Assembly (NCBI GenBank): GCA_012845835.1
Contig: JABAKD010000017.1
Span: 1,416,001 to 1,480,000, forward strand
Direction: 5' to 3'
Source of the DNA: Undaria pinnatifida
Lineage: Eukaryota > Sar > Phaeophyceae > Laminariales > Alariaceae
Length of the DNA stretch: 64,000 nucleotides
Part shown: in pieces, positions 1-14,000 of the stretch
Position numbering within the stretch: the stretch's first letter is position 1
Layout of the letters: the number at the start of each line of letters is the position of its first letter
The notes under the pieces: generated by a model
Seen by the model: only the letters and a program-made list of their open reading frames with translations
The model's database searches: none
Told to the model about the DNA's origin: nothing
Position numbers and translations under genes: made by a program

Positions 1-703
1 TTGCACTATCACGTCGTTGCCATTATCGTCGCCATTGGGAGAAGAAAGGTTCAAGTTTCAATAATTAGAACGAAACTGCTTGACTCAATAGACGCAGGAA
101 ATATGACCAAGAACACTCGCCCGAACAAACCCGGATGGTTACAACATCGTAAACTAATATGATGCCCTCAACACTTTTGGCAGGTCCAAGAAGCAGAGCG
201 TAGCCCCACCTCGGTTAATATAAAACCGATAAAATTGAGTAAAACGGGGTAGGTGCAAGAATATATGGGCTATTGGGAATATTCTACTGGCCACGGTTGG
301 TGTCGGCTACTATAGACAACACACTACAGCACGGATTGGGTTTAAGACTGCAAGTACCAACAGTACCGTAGATGGGAATGAAATAAGAAGAATAGTGGAG
401 TAAGGGCAGCAGGGGGGTTAGATCGATGCCAAGGCAGAAGTAGGCGTCTGAAGGAGGTAGACTTCGTGCATACCTGGTAGGGTTTCCTTTCGAGGGGTTT
501 CCGTTAAATCGTCTAGTGTCGGGGACGTTTCACAGTGATCGTCATTGAAGCTCATGCCGAACATTGTCAGGGGAAAAACTGATAGTGGCCATGCCAAACT
601 CAGCTTCATTGTCGTAAGCCATGTACTACCACGGTGGACGCTTACCACGGTGGGGTGGAAACGTCGAATTTTGTAGGGCTCCTTCACGTGAGGATCTTTA
701 ACC

Positions 704-931
704 CTGACCCAGACACCTTTTTGAAAAGATGAACGTGCCACCCGTCGAACACTCTGATGGCTCAGACATCAAACGAAAACTGACCCAGACACCTTTTTGA
801 AAAGATGAACGTGCCACCCGTCGAACACACTCATGGCTCAGACATCAAACGAAAACTGACCCAGACACTATTTTGAAAAGATGAACGTGCCACCCGTCGA
901 ACACTCTCATGGCTCAGACATCAATCGAAAA
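704..931. repeat. Tandem repeat, 76 bases x 3
   Basis: Three consecutive units start at 704, 780 and 856 with ctgacccagacac and end in gacatcaaWcgaaaa. The units differ at only a few positions, so the expansion is recent. Confidence 0.95.
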
Positions 932-1579
932 CTGTCGTAAAACCGCAAACGGCACTCCAACAATACCGAGTAGTTCCTCGTAACGGGAGGCCCGTCTGTC
1001 ATAAACAGGTTGACCTGATAGAGCCGATACCCTTATCATCGCGTGGGTCTACGGATTTATTTCAGGCGCTAAAACAGGTCACCACTGTGCCTTTCAGTTG
1101 GCAGATACGATCGACAGGACAGTATCAAACATTATCGACAACTTCGTAGAATTACCAAACACCTGCCAAATAAGCAACAGAGATGCTGTCTTAGGCCAGT
1201 TTTCTTGTTTGGGAGACGGGGCGTGCGACGTTTAACTTCATTACAGAAGATTTCGCATTTATTTTCCCCCTGTGAATATATACATCTGCCTTTATTATAA
1301 CCCTGTTAACTATCAGGCTTCGTGTGTTGTATAAGGTGTTCAGGGGTAACCATATTCGTGCAGCCGAGGAAAAACTAAAGGTAGGCCTCGCCGGTTGACG
1401 AGTGCTACCAAAAACGTAGCACATTCTGGCCCAGCTATGCTGCGACTGACGAAGAACTAGGCAGTATCGTTGTAACTCAACTTACGTTCTATCATGTCTT
1501 TGCTTTGTTCTTAGGCCATAGAGTTACGCACCGGGGCGCGTTTTCCATGCCTCACCTAGACACTTCCTGGTATGTTTAG

Positions 1580-1842
1580 GATCAAGGCTGCGATAGGGGG
1601 CTACCCCCAACAGAGGCTACGCCCAATACTCTGTGCCTCACTGACAGCAACACGTTCGGCGACGTTTTTGTTGCAGCGTAGCTAACCATCCCTTTTCGTA
1701 TCAATATCGAGAATGTCAAACAGCACGATAGCCTGTCACCGCAAGGAATGGGGGGGTAACTCGCGCGAGCGACACCGAGCCACTGAAAAAGAAAAGTGGC
1801 CAAAGGGGGTAAAACAACACACCCCTACCGTAGGTTTGAGCT
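1580..1842. mobile_element. MITE-like element, family A
   Basis: About 263 bases with inverted ends (atcaaggctgcgatagg at the left, cctaccgtaggtttgag at the right) and an internal palindrome actcgcgcgag. The same arrangement recurs at 52086 and 59829. No coding capacity. Confidence 0.75.
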
Positions 1843-2008
1843 TAGGTGCGGCATGGAGGGTCTCAAGTGAGGAGCGTCAACCGACCTGCTTCGGTGTTAC
1901 AGTGAGATACACGATTTAAGGGCGTTCGGGATAAGATATACCTGGTAAAGGGCTTAAGAGCGATGAAATCGGCTTGTCCCACCCTGTGCCAACTATACTA
2001 TAACCCAC

Positions 2009-2080
2009 CTGTTGCATGATGGTGATGTCCACACGAAAACCTGTATGATTCTCAACCTTGGATAAGAGCTGCATACCGGC
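2009..2080 (-). CDS. DYNC2H1: Dynein 2 heavy chain exon 42 of window (AAA2, tentative)
   Basis: Residues 1734-1757 ([15 protein letters not shown] to IMQQ). Acceptor ggaacag, donor GTGGGT, phase 0 as required. It is in the right place and has a similar spacing of hydrophobic residues to the family's HLHGCRDHDEFIINLIRGLGG, but sequence identity is low. No further exon was recognised below 2000. Confidence 0.52.
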
Positions 2081-5000
2081 CTGTTCCAAGAGGTTTTTCA
2101 ATCTAGTATCCCAATGTAACCCAATAGTCTAATGCGCCACTTGACTCACCTGAACGAGTCCATTTAAGACGGTGCCGACCAAAGTGGTGTCGACAACCAT
2201 GTCTCGATCCAACACAAATTCCAACCCCCTGCCATGCGATTGTTTGGGTGCCGGCGTTCGCAGGGGACATGGTGAACCCACATAAAATGTTGGAGGCGGG
2301 AAATCGCTGAAATATCGACATTCCGTATGATGTAACGCGCAATAATACACACCTCTTCAGGTGGATATGTTTCTACCTGGGTCTCTCGACGACTGGAAAA
2401 ATGCAAAATGCCGGGCAATGTGACTATGGAAGGGTCTCAACGAGGTCTTCCTCAATCTAATGCCCGTTGCCTGTGTCACCCTTTTGTTGGACAAGGGTAT
2501 CTCAAAACTCAAGTGTGTTACTTTGAGCATGCTGTTCGGCAGTTGAATTTTCGTGAATGGGTAAGTTGTGAACGGCCGTCGAAGCATCGAGCACGATTGG
2601 CAGTCGAGGTCGGCGCTCTCAAATACAGACCAACATTTTTATTGCATTGCAAAGTCGACTCGCGTTGCAGACGGGTGCGATAGACTCGCCTTAGAGAAGG
2701 GTCCGGTCCACACCAAATATTAGGACAAAGAAAACGCAAAGGCGTTACTAAACACCGGATAGATCACCTGAAGAACATGTCATCTACCCAGCATGATAGA
2801 CTGGCTCTGAGCTCCTCGGGTTGAGTGTTTAACCACCTTGTCAAGAGGCGTTTTACATCCACGTCTTCATCGGACAAGAAGATCATGCCTGCGTCAAGCG
2901 ATACCCACGGCATGAAGTTGTTGCAAAGGCATTACTAGATAGTTTTTCAATTTTCATGTCACATTGGAAGTTGATGTAAGGACCGGTAGGGTAGCACTGT
3001 AATATGGAATACGGACTTTCCTCAACCCCTTTGGGACTGCGCCTCCGCTTTTAGCGACAACTACTTGGGACAAGCTTCGGGTGCCCCCCCCCCGGTCACT
3101 AAAGCGATATAGTTTCAATGCTAGTGGCTCTTGCCTCGACCAAAGAGCTCCGAGCGACAGCCGATGTACGCAAGCAACGACCGGGACCATGCATGCGTTT
3201 CAAAGCTGCGGCTGTCGCAGGTCGTTCGAGGAAGCAGCGTAACACGCCTGTTCACGGACTGACCCGTCCACTTGTCTGGGAAGCCCCCAGCTGCTACAAT
3301 TGTCATGAATAAAACGCCATCGTTAGGGATGTCTGCTTTCCACAACCAAAGATGGTATGCAGGCGCGTGCTACGATAGGAATGGCTTTTGGAGGGCGATG
3401 TGTGTCTGGCCGAAGGACCATCTCATATAAAACTCCCCGATGTCTTTTGAACTACCTAGTATGTTTGGCAAATACTATTTCTGTAGATACCTACAGTAGC
3501 CACTGGATTGTGTTTTGAGCATAGAGTAGCTGAATCCCTTTGAGGCGTCAACCGGGAAAATGACCACGAACATTGAATATTACGGCATCGGCCGCTGCTG
3601 GTTGGCCATGAATAAACTGGAGCCCGAACTACAGTAATGCAAAGTTTCGTGCGGGATGGGTGCATCGTGATCCTACTCCTACTGCTGTGCGCTCACGCTA
3701 CTCCAGGAGCTTGAAAATGTCGCACTCGTGGTTATTGTTGTCGCTATACACGGGTCTCCAAAGGGCTAAGCTGCTGTTAGGTAAGGTATAGAGCTCTTCA
3801 AGTGATGAACCTGAGACGCATTGAGTGCGCCACCTTTCCCGTAGCACGCGTCAAAACATGCCGCAGCAGGTAACATTTTCTCACCCATTCTACTGATTGT
3901 GGCAGGCGAGGCGAACTTGAGGTCGTGAGTCTCAAAGACGAAGTTGACGTTGTTCCCAAAGCTGATTCGTTCGCCGTTCGGCAGAGTGAGCAGGTGATTG
4001 TCATCCAACACAGAATTGAGAGACTCGATCCACTCGGGGTCAACGTCGCCGTCGCAAATTAGCCACGATTTCACCTGTTTAGAAGGACAGGCAGAGTTTA
4101 GGTGGTTCAGCTTGGGATCAAATGATGATCGTTTCGTTTTGAATGATGCGTGGGAGCTAGGCAATTTCGTACCGGATTATGCAGAATCATGTAATTGTCT
4201 ACTGGCACGATCAAAGGTCCGCACGATGCTATAGCCGAGTCATCCAACGCTAGGGACGAAGCAGAATTGTCTGAGGTCCTACCTTGAGGAGCTCACCATC
4301 TCACCGGGAAACTATCTTCGAAGACATTCGTTCGCGCAACCCGACCAACACATCTGTGTGCTAGTTCTAGAACAAATATACTCGTAACATTATCATGCTA
4401 ATATTAATAGTAGTATAACCGATAGTTCTGAAATTGAGGAACTCAATTGATCATACATATCATATGGCCCACAGAGTACAACCCTTCGTCATACTTCCCG
4501 GCGATTCGTTCACGACCTTTGTGAGAACGTTGGGTATAGCTTGTAGCCGTTACGACCCACGTTTTATGCTCGCCGAATGGGACGGGAGGCTGGGGAGATT
4601 AGCGCGCGCTAGCTACTAGCCTTTTCGACCCACGGTTTACGCTCGCCAAGTGGGACGGGGGACGGGGGGGTCTAGCGCGTGCTAGGAAACCTTGGACAGA
4701 CGTACCTCCTGTGGCTCTTTTACGACCTTGCGAGCAGCGTCCGTGAGTACGCCATCAAACCACTCGCGCGTGTCCAAGTCCATGTGACCTAGCAGCCGCT
4801 GCGTGAACACAAAAAGTACGGCAGCGAGGGTTGTAATACACCATGAGGGTTAACGTAGGTACTTACGATAAACACACAGGTGATACCGTTCAAGTAAATA
4901 TCCTTCCGGTATGAACTGCACACGCCGAACAAATTAGACTAGAGGTTTTTAGACGACCATAAAACCTATAGATGGAAATATTTACGTCGTTTGAAACAAT

Positions 5001-8000
5001 CCCACCCGTACCTCAGATCGTTTAAAATAATAAGCCGCACTGTGTGATGCTTCGTGCTTTCAACGGAAGTGAAATTTCTATATTACAGCAGAACGATGCA
5101 ATGGGAAGAGTGCCGGAGTTTGGTACGGTACGGCTTCTACCGGAGTCTTCAATGTATTGGTACATGCAGAGTTCGGGGTAGGGTCTTCTATTTGAGTCCA
5201 CGGTGAAATGATACACGTTGTCTCTTTCGGCACCCTATTGAAAATCAGCCAAACGCTCTAGAGAGGTAATCCTATTACCTACTACCCAAGAAGATCACGA
5301 AGAAATACTATTATCAACAAGAACATACTGCCCACATGCGGTGCAGCTCGTTTCAGTGCATCTCGAGCACATTCCATACCCCGGCAGCCGGTGGGCTGCT
5401 TCGTGTGAGCGATGCTATGATCGTCAGTTCTGTTTGTCAGTTTTCCCCCCTAAAAAGTACCAAAATAGTATCAGAGCGGAACTACTGCGCTTCAAACCGT
5501 GTCTCAAGCTCCACTAAAGGTAAGATTTCTGCATACTTTGAACGCTACTGTCGGCTCCGAAGGTGGAACCTAACGCATGTCTAGAAGTAGTGTTCACAAA
5601 CGTCTTCAACATTTATTAGCAGTATTTTCACCTATATGCTTCGTATATGGTCAACAACATCGACATCATCGTACAAGCTTTAGCTGAGAAGATAGGTAAT
5701 CAGCTTTATCTGTTCCCAGTTTTTATTACTTAGTTTGCCTAGGTACTCAGTGAACCTTTTACCAGTAATCACACAGACTAACGCCCTTATTATTTTCTAC
5801 AATCAAATGCCAGAATCGATATCCTTCTGATATCTGAGCGTTTTACCTGACGGGGCATGCTCTTGGGGTTGACCACATGTGTGTTCACGGCCTGCCCGCA
5901 CTTTATCATGGCGTGACGCAAGATCGACCACAGGGTGGACTTGCCGCATCCGCTGGGACCCACAATGACACAGCCCATCCGTTGGTCAAGCGCTTCCTTC
6001 AATTGGAGCATCTTACGCACCTGCTTGCCAAACGATCGAACAATTTCAACAACATACCTGGTATTTACGTCACTCGCGAAATTGTCACAATTTATATGAG
6101 TGTAGGCGGAAATACCAAAAAGGTAGATGCCTAGCTGGCCACCTACTTCCAAAAAGACCCAAACCACTTCTAAATGATGTTAATACTCGCAAGCAAAAGT
6201 CGTGGCGACGTGCGAAACAACGAATCAATCTAAAGCGTACATTGCAATGGCATTCCAAAACAAGCCGTGACTTGCGAAACAATCGAACCCAACCAAAACC
6301 GACATGCCCCATGTACACTCACAGGCAAGTCGTGACTTGCCAAGCGATTGAAACACGTCGAAAAAATACTGTTTACACTCTCGCAAACCAACTCGTGAAT
6401 CGCGAAGCAACCAACCCACTTCAAACACGTGTGCACACTTGCAATAAAGTTGTGAGTACGGGTGGCTATGGAAGCTATGATATAGATATTGCTCGATGCT
6501 CTTGCAGCAAGGCATCAGGAACTGCCGTCAACTTGCGTGCCTTGGTGGAACGTACAGTTCCGGTCGGTGATCGACGGTCGTACCGGCAATCTCGTAAGGC
6601 ATCCCGATATTTTGGTGCGGTGTATGCTAGTAGCCCGTGCTCTCTCGCAGTGAAAAGGACAGGGATAAGGCTAGCTTACCGTTTTTGTTTTGTCCCATCT
6701 TCGGTAACATTTCTCCTCACGGGAAAAATTGAGTTTGGTCGAGTACCAGATCACAACGCGCAAGGCAAGAGAAAATACACGAACTGCGTGTTTAATCTAC
6801 TGGACAAAAGTACTCTCTGCGACCAGGTGCCACTTTGGCGCCGGCAAATCGAGGCTGAACCAGCAGCCGTGGGTGAAAGTCTCCGGCTGACAGCAGCAGA
6901 GAGGCCCAAACTACTAGTAGACACTTCGCACGAAGTAATGCGAAGACTGAAATTTATGGCAAAATACTTGAACGTATTATGACCCCCAACCGCCTTCGGC
7001 GCCACCGAATGCGTGCCAATGTACGTAACCGCGAAATCGGGTATTCCCCCTCACCTGGCCGTCGTTAACTTCCAAATAAAACGGTTTCGCAGTCATCACC
7101 TCACGGATCGCCTCCTCCAGCTCACCCTGGGTTCAAGGGCACAACACATCGCATACACAAGAAAAACGAGATGTATGGGGGGCATGAAAGTTTTTTGTAA
7201 TGCCCTGAGAACGTCGCAAAAAGAAAAAAAATGGCAAGGCGTCCAGGACTCACCAAACTGCTGTTAACGTGACCCGTACGAAAGTCGGGCCTAAGGACGG
7301 TATAGTCGAAACAGTATGGCATCAAAGATAGTGTGCATGCCGGAGGTATGGAGAGTTGGAAAGCATTTCTCACCCCTGGGATGTCACTGCTTTCCGCCCC
7401 CGGAAAGACATCTCCAATAAGGGCGAGGAATTGACGGGTGTCATCGTACGTTAGCTTCGACAGGGTGTTTACTCGAACCGCTTTGATCAGAAGCTCGCGC
7501 TCTCCTGGGGCATCGATGGAAACCCCTTCCCGCTTTGCTGCCTGGGGTTTCGATTAGCAGAGAGCAGAAAGATTGGGTGAGAACGGGGGGGGGGGGGTAC
7601 ACGTTGTCATTCATGGCAGCTCAGACCCTCCCATCCCTTTCACGAAGGGACGGGACGGGACGTAGGTGCAACCATGCCGTGTATGATCGTATTCTTACGA
7701 CCACGAACCCTCGCATTCCTACAAAGCTGGTGCGGAGGACGCCGGGGTTTTACCGAGCAGAAAGACATTGCTTGCACCAAGCGCGGAGGGCAATGGGCGA
7801 GATGAGGAGAGGACATAGCGATAACTCCTCCCCTTCTCCGTACCGACATTGAGTGTTCGTTCAGAAAACCGTATCAACGCAGGCTATCCGTCGGAGGAGT
7901 CGGTGAAGAGCAGCGTCGGCCATACGTCTGGAAGAGAATGGCGTCAGCTTTTAAGGGGTGAGCTGCCGGTTCCCGACATTTTCATTGAACGAGACAAAAG

Positions 8001-11000
8001 GTCATACAAAGGAGGCGTGACGACAAATAGAGCCCTGCAGCGAGTGTAAACATTTTGCGCCACTGACAGTATTGTGGGCGATGATTTACGTTCACTTACT
8101 AAAGGCCTGCGGGCGTGGATGCCTGTCACCCCTCGGATATACTGACACCGAAAGCAAAAGAGATGAACGGTCGAGCAGTAGAGTTTCGAGGTGATTGTAA
8201 CTGCTTCAACTCTGTATTCATATTCATGTGGCAAGCCTAGTTAGATTTTGCCTGGGGATTTCTGTGCATAATTAGAAAGGCCAAAAAGTCCCCACCCCCC
8301 CCCACGCGCACACCAGATAGTTGGCCACCTGAATGAGCTTCCCCCCGGTGTTCAACACCGCTTTGAGGGCCCGCAGGCCCCAGTCATAGTGCTGCTGCGT
8401 GGATAAAAGCTGCTTGGACAAGGTAAACATTGAAACTATCTTGGATGCCAAGTCTTTGGCGCCGCTGAACCCTTCCGAGCTCAGTATAACCTGTTTCGGG
8501 GGAACATAGAAATACAAAACAAATATGTTGGAAAAAAGAGGGAATATGTATCTTGGTGTGTGCATGGTGGGTCCTAGTAACTATGGTCCTCGTAATGAGT
8601 GCAGTAAGCAATGCGAAGATAAGTGAAGATTGGGCATACGCATCGTGGAGATTAGATTCACGGGTGGTCTTTTATCAAAGGCACCGTGCCTTGTCCAGGC
8701 TAAGCACCATATTCCTCGAGGGAAAATATACTAAACATTGCGAGTACTCCTATCAAACGTTAGGTTCACAAGTTAAGTTGTCAAATAAGCCTTGATATAT
8801 GCAAGTTGAATATCGTGTTCGCCAGCGGAAAGTTCACGAACATATAAACAATAACCCTGGTGGGTACGGCTGAGTCAGAAGGATCTACACGCGCAGCGGG
8901 AGCTCTCTCTGTTCCAAACCTAAGCCGTATTGTGTGTCCTCGAAAACATTTTCTTAGTCCGGTACGGGTCTGCTATTAAGTGCTAGGGAGTCACACAGAC
9001 TAAAACATGAACGGTGCACGAAACACTCCCCCCCGCAAGGACTCTGACGCATCACACCGTCACCATATTTTATTGCCGAATGGACCAAAACACTACTCTG
9101 GGGTCGAAACAATATTTTAGCACGTCAACGCAAATCATTAGTATGGTGGTATGGTATACGAGGTGCGTGCTACAGTAGAGGTGTTGCTCCATTAGTCTCC
9201 GCCCTCGTGGGGCATTTTCCTCGCCCAAATGCTGACGCTAAGAAACAACGTGCGCTAAACCTGGTCAAACGTCCCATAGCCTAGCTAGGCGCACAACCGA
9301 AAATATCGGGAAACCAAGGTGATGGTCCGAAGAGTTGCAGAGCTCTTCAGCTGCGGAGCGGGTACAATTTCGCCATCTATCAGGGTTACGGTGGGGGGGG
9401 GTCACTTCTGAGGTTTCTGGTTTCGCGGCCGCTCGGGGTCGGTCGCGGAGTCTTTCTACGGTTGCCCCCCCAACATTTCTTGAACAAAATCGCCGCCTTC
9501 GAAACCAGCTCCCGGCCGTATCTCCTTAAATGCGGTGCCCCTTTCCCCCCCGACGTCATTGTTCGACAGTATTATATTCTTGCGAACAAGAAAATATATG
9601 AACATTGAAATATTCATATTATCCTTCCTTGTGCCGAGCATCCTTGAAGCGTTCGTTCAACAGAATCGATGGTTTTGGGGGGGGCTATCGTGGAATCAAT
9701 CCGCGCTAGTTACCCTTCAATTATCGTTTCGATCTTAAGCTTTCGTGCAGTTGTATTTTTTCTGTGTTGATCGGCGACGGCGTGGTTACCCACGCTGCGA
9801 CAAAATGTTCGCCTGAAGTATTTTGGTTTTGTGAAGTACAGAGCCACTTAATAGTGTAACGCCTCCCAACGGTAGCCGTGGTTCAAAACATGCCGTCACT
9901 CTTCTCGCAACACGCGCGTGATCACGGACCTCTGCAATCAGCTCATTGTCAGGACGCCCCATGGCCACCGGACGGAAGAGGGCCTTGAGGTTATCCGGCA
10001 GCTTGCTGCGGCCTCCGTATTTCTTACCAGCGGGGTTGAGCGTGACGAAGATACCCGCGTTCAAGTCTACGTCGATTTCTCGACCAAGCAGCCTACCGAA
10101 GGACGACAGGGCGAGTGACAGGTGAGTATAAATATTAGGTCAAGATAAAACGAATGTGGTTCGTCCCACCAGCCGGGCAAGTGGCCTTGGAGCCATTGAT
10201 TGATATCCTCGGCTATATCCCTGCTTGGTTTACCATACAAAGCGGGAGATTGATAGCAGTCGAACGTATAGTATAGTCCGAGAAAGTAACTCACTTGAGA
10301 GAAGGTCGCTTTGCCTTGATGGCGTCCTGAATGAGCTGAATCTGCTGCGAGATGGCCGAAAGCTGGTCCTCTTTAAGGCGGTTGAACTCGTCAAAGCAGC
10401 CCCAAGCGCCACACTGGATAGCAACAACACCACGGGCAGCCGGCGGCCCGGGGTTTCACAACACGGTTGTACGCCACACTTGCGTGAGAGGAAGAACACC
10501 ACATGCGTTTAACGTGGCGTGTGCTTTGGTTGGTAAGCTAAACAATAAAGTTGCCTCTAAAGGCCCTCGTGAGGCGCTACGGTCGCATATGTTCGCGTGA
10601 GGTATATCATGATAGAGTCACGGATGTTTCCGACGTCCGTTAAAACCGAGTGTCATGGCATGGGTAGTAGCACCCAAGTTGTTTACGTGCTCCTCGCTTG
10701 AGGATCCCCGTATCTCAACCATCGGTGGAATTTGATGAGCAATAAAAGCTGAGCCCGATACACAATTACATGGGGTAGGTATATCTCGGACAGGTTGGAA
10801 TTTAAACGTACGAAAAAAAAAAAAGGAGAAAACGAGGGGTACGTCGTAATGAGAATGGGGCATGTCTGTATCGAGAATCTAGGTCGGAGCATTCGGTGGC
10901 AATGAAAAACGAGCACCCACCCCACGATCAGTCTCGTGTGGGTTTGTCGCGCGCAGGTCGAGTTGGGGCTCTTGCTGGTGACATGAGCAGGCACGAGATA

Positions 11001-14000
11001 GTCACGGGATTGGTCAGCCAAGCTGGGCACTTGAGCCTTTTCTTTACCATTGCACGGCGCACATCGGATCCAAACGTGTATTGGCTCTTCAGACGAAAGC
11101 CTCTGTCTGTGAGAACATTGTCTGGCCCAAGCGCTGTAACCTCTACCGCAGCACGAATCGAAAGTAAAGGGTAACAACTGCTGTAGGTTTTGATTGGGCC
11201 ACCGGTAATAGCTCGAGGGGAGTTTGCCCCGCAAAGTTGAACGTGTTCTACAAAGCGAAGACCGTTTATTGCACCTTGACCAAGCCGATGAAGATTCTCC
11301 CCATGCTCTGGAAGTCGATCCCTTCGTCGCAGTTGAACACGAGCACCTTTACGTGTAACGTCGGTACGACGAGGAGGAGACGAAACCGTGGCATTTTTCG
11401 GGTTGTGCGGTGAGAAGAAACGAAATGTAGACGAGACACTTCACTTGCAGCGGTTTGCGGTAGTACTGCAGGGTCACGTTGAGTTCCCGCAAGGAAGGGC
11501 GGGGGGTAATCACAATGGGAAGGGATGAAAAGCAGGCGGAAACGATATCACGCGGGTGAGGTTTTAACGGTTACACTTTAGGTTTACTTCAGAGCCCGCC
11601 CGGGAGAAAGGAGGGTGGACCAGCTAAGAAAGAGCATACACGTACTCGTACATCTCCTGGGATCAGTGGCTTGTTGAGGATCTGCTACAAAGGAGACGTA
11701 TGTTTGCGTTTGTTAGTTGAACACACGAACCTCAGGGAGGAGCCGTGGAGAGGAGCCATATTTATAAACAATCACAAACCGTGTCCAAAGTGGCCGCTAG
11801 GACTAGCCCAAGCAGGCAGGCGTTTAGCGCCAGAAACTGACAGCAGGCGACCACGCACAGCACGAATACCCCGCAGCAGGCGGCCTTCTTGCGTTAGCTT
11901 TTAAGGTGAAATTGCTTGCACCCAGTTATTCTACGACTACTCTTGTTGATATTGGTTTTCTGCATAACCACCACAATTAGCACACTTCCCAAGCACCACA
12001 ATGCCAACCATTTGCTGCACGACATAAATACAAACAGTTTAGACACACAAATGTTCAGTCAGGTTGATTTGGGCCTCCCTATATATTGCGTCTCTCTCGT
12101 TACCATAGCACGACCTCAAAGGAAACTCTTGTACATTATACAAATATTACTTTCGTGTAATCTATCTAACCTTGCCGTCGCAGCATGATATGGTGTCAAT
12201 GGTACCAGGCGTGAAGCAGCACATTTGGCCAGTAGGTGTAGCCCTATCCATTTGCGGTTTCTTGCCGCAACATCAGTTTTGTCGTGATATTACGACCATA
12301 TTTTCAAGACTTTTGTCACATTCTTCTGTTGTGTCGGGAAACACTGCACTGGGTATTCAACATGCATGGTGTAAAGTTAAGGGAATGGATTGGAACCCCA
12401 TTGTGATTTCGCGCGCAGGTTCGGGTCCTGTCGACGATACCATAATGTAAGGATATTGGGCGGAGACACAGAGTGTCCCCTGCAGGTCTGCCAATTAAGC
12501 AGGTCCTCGGAGAGTACTCACTTTATTAGCCTTCGTAGAGACGTCGCTTTATTCGATTCCACCAGAGCCCCGGATGGCTTCTGATATCGGAGGCACGTGC
12601 CTCCGATTTTTCTCCTGACTATCCCGAATATAAAACGCCAACCTTATCATCCGAAACCCATCGAAATGATCTCAGCTCGGATAATTACGGGCCTTTCGAG
12701 GCCGTATCTTAACAACGGGGTATTATATCGCTTCAATAAGTTGCGATGGCGCAAGTAGCGCGACGCACGTTGCCGTCGCTATGTTGAAGAGTACGCAACA
12801 CTGATGGCGCTCTCGAGATCTCGCGAATCCGAGAGTTGGGCAAAGGAGAGAGAAAATGGAGACGAATCCGTTGGTGGGATGGGAGGGAGCGTACATATAT
12901 CCGTTTTGCCACGGCAAACCCTAAACATCTCTGGTTTCAAGTGGTCATAAGAACATGAGTGAAAGTGGCAAGGGGGTGACTGGTCGACCGAAGAAGGGGT
13001 TCGCGCGAAGTCCAACCCGACTTTTTACCTTCACACTCTGCGAAAGAACAATATTTCCGTGAGTCTAAACGTTTTATTGATCTAGATCGCATAGCTCGAC
13101 GCTCTACTTCAGGCATCATCGGCACAGCATATCCTGTGGTCTCACTTGACGACCGAAAGCCTGACCCAACGCCTTCACAGACTCCGTTTTCCCGGTGCCC
13201 GCTGGTCCGTAAGGGTTTCCACCAAAGCCCATATGCATTCCCTGCGAAGAGGAGGGACCGGTCCCTTCAGTGAGTCGAATGGTGTCGTGTAGATGCGATC
13301 GGATTAATCAGTGTGAACGAGGGCCGTCGATTCCATTAACGAAATATGAGCGATCCCCAGGCAGCACTACCCGCACCACCAATACACAACGGTTTGCACC
13401 AAAACCAATGGGCATTCCATGTGACCAAAGAGTGAACAATTTGATGTCGTCTTGGTCAACTCAGCAGGCTCTTCGGTGAGTCACTTGGCATCGTGCTGAC
13501 TAGATCATGAGTTGGCACCAAACCAATTGCTGTTCCCTGCATCAACGAGGAAACAGTCCTTTGTAAACGGCACATATTTCCACCAGTATCACGCTTGATC
13601 GAGTATGTCGAGTCTTTGACAACACCAAGAAAACCCCTTGCCCCCGTCTCTTCACAATCACTGCGTTGTTCCAGTCCTGACAACCTGACCTGAGTGAGCG
13701 TCAAATAGCACTTGTCGGTAAGAGGAGTGTGCACCAGCTTGGGTGCGTTTCCCTGGTACTCGTACGAATACCCGAATTGCGCACTGCTCATCTTGATGAT
13801 CGCGCTCCCGCTCTTGACGTAGTAGCGGAGCTGCTTTTGCCAAATCCAATCCTCCAGTGATTCTGCACCGTTTCTGATAGTCCGGTTGGGGTTTCGAGGA
13901 ACGTTCCCGGAAAAATCCATTAGACTGAAAGTATTTCATGGGGCACGTATTTTCAGAAATCTCAGAGAAATTTCTGTCGACCGCTGTGTAGTCAAGGGAT

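Larger units (their letters stand above)
1..2008. other. Intron or beyond: repeats, no recognised exon
   Basis: This stretch follows exon 42 in the direction of the gene. It contains a 76-base tandem repeat and one family-A inverted-repeat element, both listed separately. No dynein exon could be read on the minus strand. The 107-residue minus frame at 418-741 overlaps the first tandem unit and looks like chance. Confidence 0.6.
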